Origin: Halobacteriovorax sp. JY17
GTDB lineage: Bacteria; Bdellovibrionota; Bacteriovoracia; Bacteriovoracales; Bacteriovoracaceae
Assembly (NCBI RefSeq): GCF_002753895.1
Contig: NZ_NJER01000004.1
Coordinates: forward strand, 62,001-126,000
Reading direction: 5' to 3'
DNA: 64,000 nt
Below, one piece after another: positions 61,150 to 64,000 of this stretch. Made by a program: the position numbers and the translations under genes. The number at the start of each line of letters is the position of its first letter. The stretch's first letter is position 1. The notes beneath the pieces were generated by a model. The model saw only the letters and a list, made by a program, of their open reading frames with translations, had not been told where the DNA came from and searched no databases.

Positions 61150-62137
61150 GTGTATCAACAATAAATCTTCCTTGGTCTTTAAGGTCATCTAGTGATCTTG
61201 AAGATGAGAGAGGTATATCTCGAATTGATTCATGTGTGAGAGCATTAATTCTATAGTCTCTAACTAAAAGTATTCGAGACATTTTCTTATCGCCATTAGA
61301 GTTATAAAATTGTCCACCCTGCCAAGAATCTCTTTTACCTAGGCTCGCTATAAATTCTTGCTGTAAATTATAGAAATCAACTCCTGAAAAATTCTTTGAG
61401 ACTCTATAGATAAAGTCTTCTGTAAATGATCCATGCATATCAAGAGCGATAATAGGCTTTCTCTTGCTAAGAAGTACTTTATTTAAATGTGCCTGAATAA
61501 TACTAATTTCATCATTAGATCTTGAAGGTTCAGTTCCCCAGCTTCTATTTAAATCTCTTCCATTCTTATTATATCTTCTCTTTGCTTCAGCACCATCTGG
61601 ATTAACCATAGGATAGAGTACTAATTGGAATTTTTGATTAAACTCTTTACTCTTAAGAGCTTTATTTACAAAACCTTCGACAATCCAATTCGCCGTTCCT
61701 TCGTCTCCGTGGTGGCGGGCAAACATGAGGATAACCTCTCTATTAGGATCTAACTCTTTTGGATAAATAGAGTAGAGGTTTCTTCCTTCTATACTCTTTC
61801 CTATAATTTCAGTTCGATAGTTAAGGTTTGTAAGTACTGGCCTCAATTCACTTATGAATTCATTCACTCTCTGGTACTGGTAGTATTTAATATATCTATC
61901 GTTATAATCTTTTTTGATATGAGATTGATTCTCTTGAATAATATAGTCACTTGTCGGATTTATTTCCTGCAGATTTCTTATCAATTCAAAGCTTCCATTC
62001 TGCTTTTGATAATAAGAAGTGTCCTCGTTAAGAGTGTGAATAGAGCTCAATAGGTTATAACCTTTGATTTCATATTCATGAACACAGACGGCGTTAATAT
62101 TCGTACAAATTAGTAATAATAGGATTAGTTTTTTCAT
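61133..62137 (-). CDS. Secreted M14 zinc carboxypeptidase
   Basis: A 334-residue protein with signal peptide MKKLILLLLICTNINA. Zinc motif RHHGDEGTANW (H and E), MVNPDGA and NGRDLNRSWG (substrate pocket), third ligand in LDMHGSF and catalytic glutamate in THESIRD form a complete active site. It resembles the murein-peptide amidase MpaA and other M14 peptidases acting in the periplasm or outside. Differs from the CCP-like enzyme at 30.6 kb in having a signal peptide and no N-terminal beta domain. Confidence 0.87.
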   Translation of the reverse strand: MKKLILLLLICTNINAVCVHEYEIKGYNLLSSIHTLNEDTSYYQKQNGSFELIRNLQEINPTSDYIIQENQSHIKKDYNDRYIKYYQYQRVNEFISELRPVLTNLNYRTEIIGKSIEGRNLYSIYPKELDPNREVILMFARHHGDEGTANWIVEGFVNKALKSKEFNQKFQLVLYPMVNPDGAEAKRRYNKNGRDLNRSWGTEPSRSNDEISIIQAHLNKVLLSKRKPIIALDMHGSFTEDFIYRVSKNFSGVDFYNLQQEFIASLGKRDSWQGGQFYNSNGDKKMSRILLVRDYRINALTHESIRDIPLSSSRSLDDLKDQGRFIVDTLIELY

Positions 62138-62197
62138 AACCTAATTATGATGAAGAAAGTGAAATTGTACAAAGGATGTAAGAGGATATGAGAATAT

Positions 62198-62221
62198 AGA
62201 AGCTCCCTGAAAGGAGCTTCT
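62198..62221. terminator. Hairpin downstream of ABC-F gene
   Basis: Perfect nine-base stem AGAAGCTCC / GGAGCTTCT with a six-base loop, ten bases after the ABC-F stop (minus strand). Follow-on sequence on the minus strand is ATATTC rather than a T run. Confidence 0.55.
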
Positions 62222-62230
62222 TGTATGATA

Positions 62231-63814
62231 TTAGTTTAAGTTAAGGTACTCGTCGTACTTAATATATTTATCTTCAACAATCTTCCCATCAATATCAATA
62301 ATTCTATCAGCTACAGTCTGAATGAATTCATGGTCATGAGAAGTAAAGAGTGTCGTTCCTTGGAATTTAATAAGTCCTTCGTTAACCGCTGTGATGCTTT
62401 CTAGATCAAGGTGATTTGTAGGGCCATCAAGAATTAGAACATTTGCTCCTGAGAGCATCATTTTAGATAGCATACATCTAACTTTCTCTCCCCCTGATAG
62501 AACATTTGTTTTCTTAAGGGCCTCTTCTCCTGAAAAGAGCATCTTTCCAAGAAAACCTCTAATAAAAGATTCATCTTTTTCTTCGGAGTATTGTCTTAGC
62601 CAATCTGTAATGGAGTACTTTCCATCCATAAAGTAGCTAGAGTTATCATTTGGAAAATAAGCACGAGATGTTGTTACGCCCCATTCAAATGATCCAGAGT
62701 CAGGTTCAACTTCTCCCATGAGAATTTGAAAGAGAGTTGTTTTAGCGACGTCATTTTCTCCAAGGAAAACAATTTTATCGCCTTTGTTAATTGTGAAAGA
62801 AATATTATCAAGAAGTTTTACACCCTCGACAGTTTTACTAATTCCATCAACTCTTAGAAGCTCCTTACCCGCTTCTCTCTTTGCTTGAAAGTGCACGTAC
62901 GGATACTTTCTTGTAGAGATTGGAAGATCTTCAATCTTTAGTTTTTCAAGTTGCTTTTGTCTTGAAGTTGCTTGCTTAGACTTTGAGGCGTTAGCGGAGA
63001 ATCTTTGAATAAAGTTCTTTAACTCTGAAGCCTTGTCTTCTGATTTTCTTCTTTGGTCACTTCTAAGTTGAAGAGCTAACTCAGATGCTTTTCTCCAAAA
63101 TTCGTAGTTACCTGTGTAAACTGTAATTTTTCCAAAATCGATATCAGCGATATGAGTACAGACTTTATTTAGAAAGTATCTATCGTGGGAAACGACGATT
63201 ACAGTATTATTAAAATCCATTAGGAAGTTTTCAAGCCACTGAATTGCTTTAATATCAAGGTGGTTGGTAGGCTCATCTAGTAGGAGAATATCTGGATCAC
63301 CAATAAGTGCTTGAGCTAAGAGAATCTTAACTTTTTCAGAACCAGTAAGGTCCTTCATTAATTTATCGTGATATTCAGTTCCAATTCCTAGTCCTGAAAG
63401 AAGAGTTGCAGCTTCTGATTCTGCTTCCCATCCATTCATTTCAGCAAATTCGGACTCAAGTTCCGCTGCCTTGATACCATCTGCATCAGAGAAATCTTCT
63501 TTCATATAAATGGCGTCTTTTTCTTCCATTATGGCATAGAGCTTTTGGTTACCCATGAGAACAGTTTTTAAAACAGGGTGCTCATCGTAGGCGAAGTGAT
63601 CCTGCTTTAAAACAGAGAGTCTATCACCTGGTTTCATATCAATGGTTCCTGTTTGGGCCTCGATATCACCTGATAGAATCTTTATAAAAGTTGATTTTCC
63701 TGCCCCATTGGCCCCGATTAATCCGTAGCAATTTCCAGGAATAAATTTAATATTTACTTCATCAAATAACTTTCTACCACCAAAGGCCAAACTAATATTA
63801 TTAGCACTAATCAT
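62231..63814 (-). CDS. ABC-F family ATPase (YkpA/YbiT type), second Walker B glutamate replaced
   Basis: A 527-residue protein with two ABC domains and no membrane segment. Domain 1: Walker A GANGAGKST (34-42), signature LTGSEKV, LLLDEPTNHLD. The linker (about 240-300) holds RFSANASKSKQATS. Domain 2: Walker A degenerate (GENDVAKTT), signature LSGGEKV, and Walker B VLILDGP with G464 where ABC proteins have the catalytic glutamate. Sequence follows Bacillus YkpA closely, whose Walker A in domain 2 is also odd but whose Walker B is DEP. These proteins act on the ribosome as translation factors. Confidence 0.93.
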   Translation of the reverse strand: MISANNISLAFGGRKLFDEVNIKFIPGNCYGLIGANGAGKSTFIKILSGDIEAQTGTIDMKPGDRLSVLKQDHFAYDEHPVLKTVLMGNQKLYAIMEEKDAIYMKEDFSDADGIKAAELESEFAEMNGWEAESEAATLLSGLGIGTEYHDKLMKDLTGSEKVKILLAQALIGDPDILLLDEPTNHLDIKAIQWLENFLMDFNNTVIVVSHDRYFLNKVCTHIADIDFGKITVYTGNYEFWRKASELALQLRSDQRRKSEDKASELKNFIQRFSANASKSKQATSRQKQLEKLKIEDLPISTRKYPYVHFQAKREAGKELLRVDGISKTVEGVKLLDNISFTINKGDKIVFLGENDVAKTTLFQILMGEVEPDSGSFEWGVTTSRAYFPNDNSSYFMDGKYSITDWLRQYSEEKDESFIRGFLGKMLFSGEEALKKTNVLSGGEKVRCMLSKMMLSGANVLILDGPTNHLDLESITAVNEGLIKFQGTTLFTSHDHEFIQTVADRIIDIDGKIVEDKYIKYDEYLNLN

Positions 63815-63965
63815 CTCTACGTATCCTATTTTAATTTTTACTATTACTTAACATATTGCTTTGCAGTAGTCACATATTATTGTTAATTGGCCTTGGTGCT
63901 ACGCGTGTAACAGTCTAATTCTATTGTTTAATTGTTATCTTCTTTGGAAATAGCTACAATAAATT

Positions 63966-64000
63966 ATGTGTAAAATAAGAACCTTACTTTTGCTTTTATC
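63966..64000 (+). CDS. Start of a gene cut by the right edge
   Basis: ATG 63966 opens a frame MCKIRTLLLLLL that runs off the window and looks like the beginning of a signal peptide. Only 11 codons are visible; the cysteine at residue 2 and lack of a clear ribosome site leave it doubtful. The 150 bases before it hold no other gene that I can support. Confidence 0.35.
   Translation, partial: MCKIRTLLLLL

Overview
The window reads as a dense stretch of a low-GC, AT-rich Gram-negative chromosome. Gaps are short, there is no rRNA, tRNA, CRISPR array, phage or insertion sequence that I can see, and many gene pairs overlap by 1 to 20 bases. Lipoprotein and signal-peptide genes, an outer-membrane zinc-linked protein, monomeric isocitrate dehydrogenase, many transport genes suited to a salty habitat, a histone-fold protein and a sphingolipid-desaturase-like protein together suggest a marine Bdellovibrionota (Bacteriovorax/Halobacteriovorax-like) bacterium. 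That assignment is inference from gene content and base composition; no marker gene settles it.

Layout. 1-3.9 kb: a sulfur/persulfide locus (TauE-type exporter cut by the left edge, Crp/Fnr regulator, persulfide-dioxygenase-like hydrolase, two half-size YeeE/YedE transporters, PQQ-type sugar dehydrogenase) with two FNR-type boxes. 3.9-13.3 kb: lipoprotein, LysR/YceI/pirin group, recQ, a large MASE1-CHASE hybrid kinase, CvfB-like S1 protein and a peroxiredoxin-like protein. 13.3-20.6 kb: what looks like a salt-stress island: two orphan PqqD-like proteins, two small proteins, a beta-lysine acetyltransferase (ablB), sodium:solute symporter, MscS channel, NhaR-like LysR regulator and a CPA2 cation:proton antiporter. 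Four copies of a dyad motif (TTCG-N7-CGAA type) sit in its intergenic regions. 20.7-28.2 kb: RRM protein, zinc ABC importer operon with a His-rich outer-membrane protein and a Zur-like operator, carbonic anhydrase, dienelactone hydrolase, then an ECF sigma factor/membrane partner divergent from a DUF3347-like secreted protein, with two matching ECF-type promoters.

28.3-38.4 kb: monomeric isocitrate dehydrogenase, a cytosolic-carboxypeptidase-like M14 enzyme, then a tightly overlapped five-gene operon (two unknown proteins, a flavin oxidoreductase, an RND permease without a membrane-fusion partner, and a flippase-like membrane protein), the best candidate here for an undescribed export system. 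38.4-54.6 kb: mostly housekeeping genes (SDR, YqeY, YiiX-like peptidase, SPOUT methyltransferase, metG, leucyl aminopeptidase, SelO, rlmG, rbgA, exonuclease, pcp, cold-shock protein, DEAD-box helicase) plus a zinc-finger/histone-fold fusion protein at 50.6 kb. 54.6-64 kb: HD-GYP phosphodiesterase, sphingolipid Delta4-desaturase-like enzyme, a copper operon (copZ-copA-csoR) with a textbook CsoR operator, DUF5718-like protein, MAPEG, HIT, a secreted M14 carboxypeptidase and a YkpA/YbiT-type ABC-F ATPase with an unusual second Walker B.
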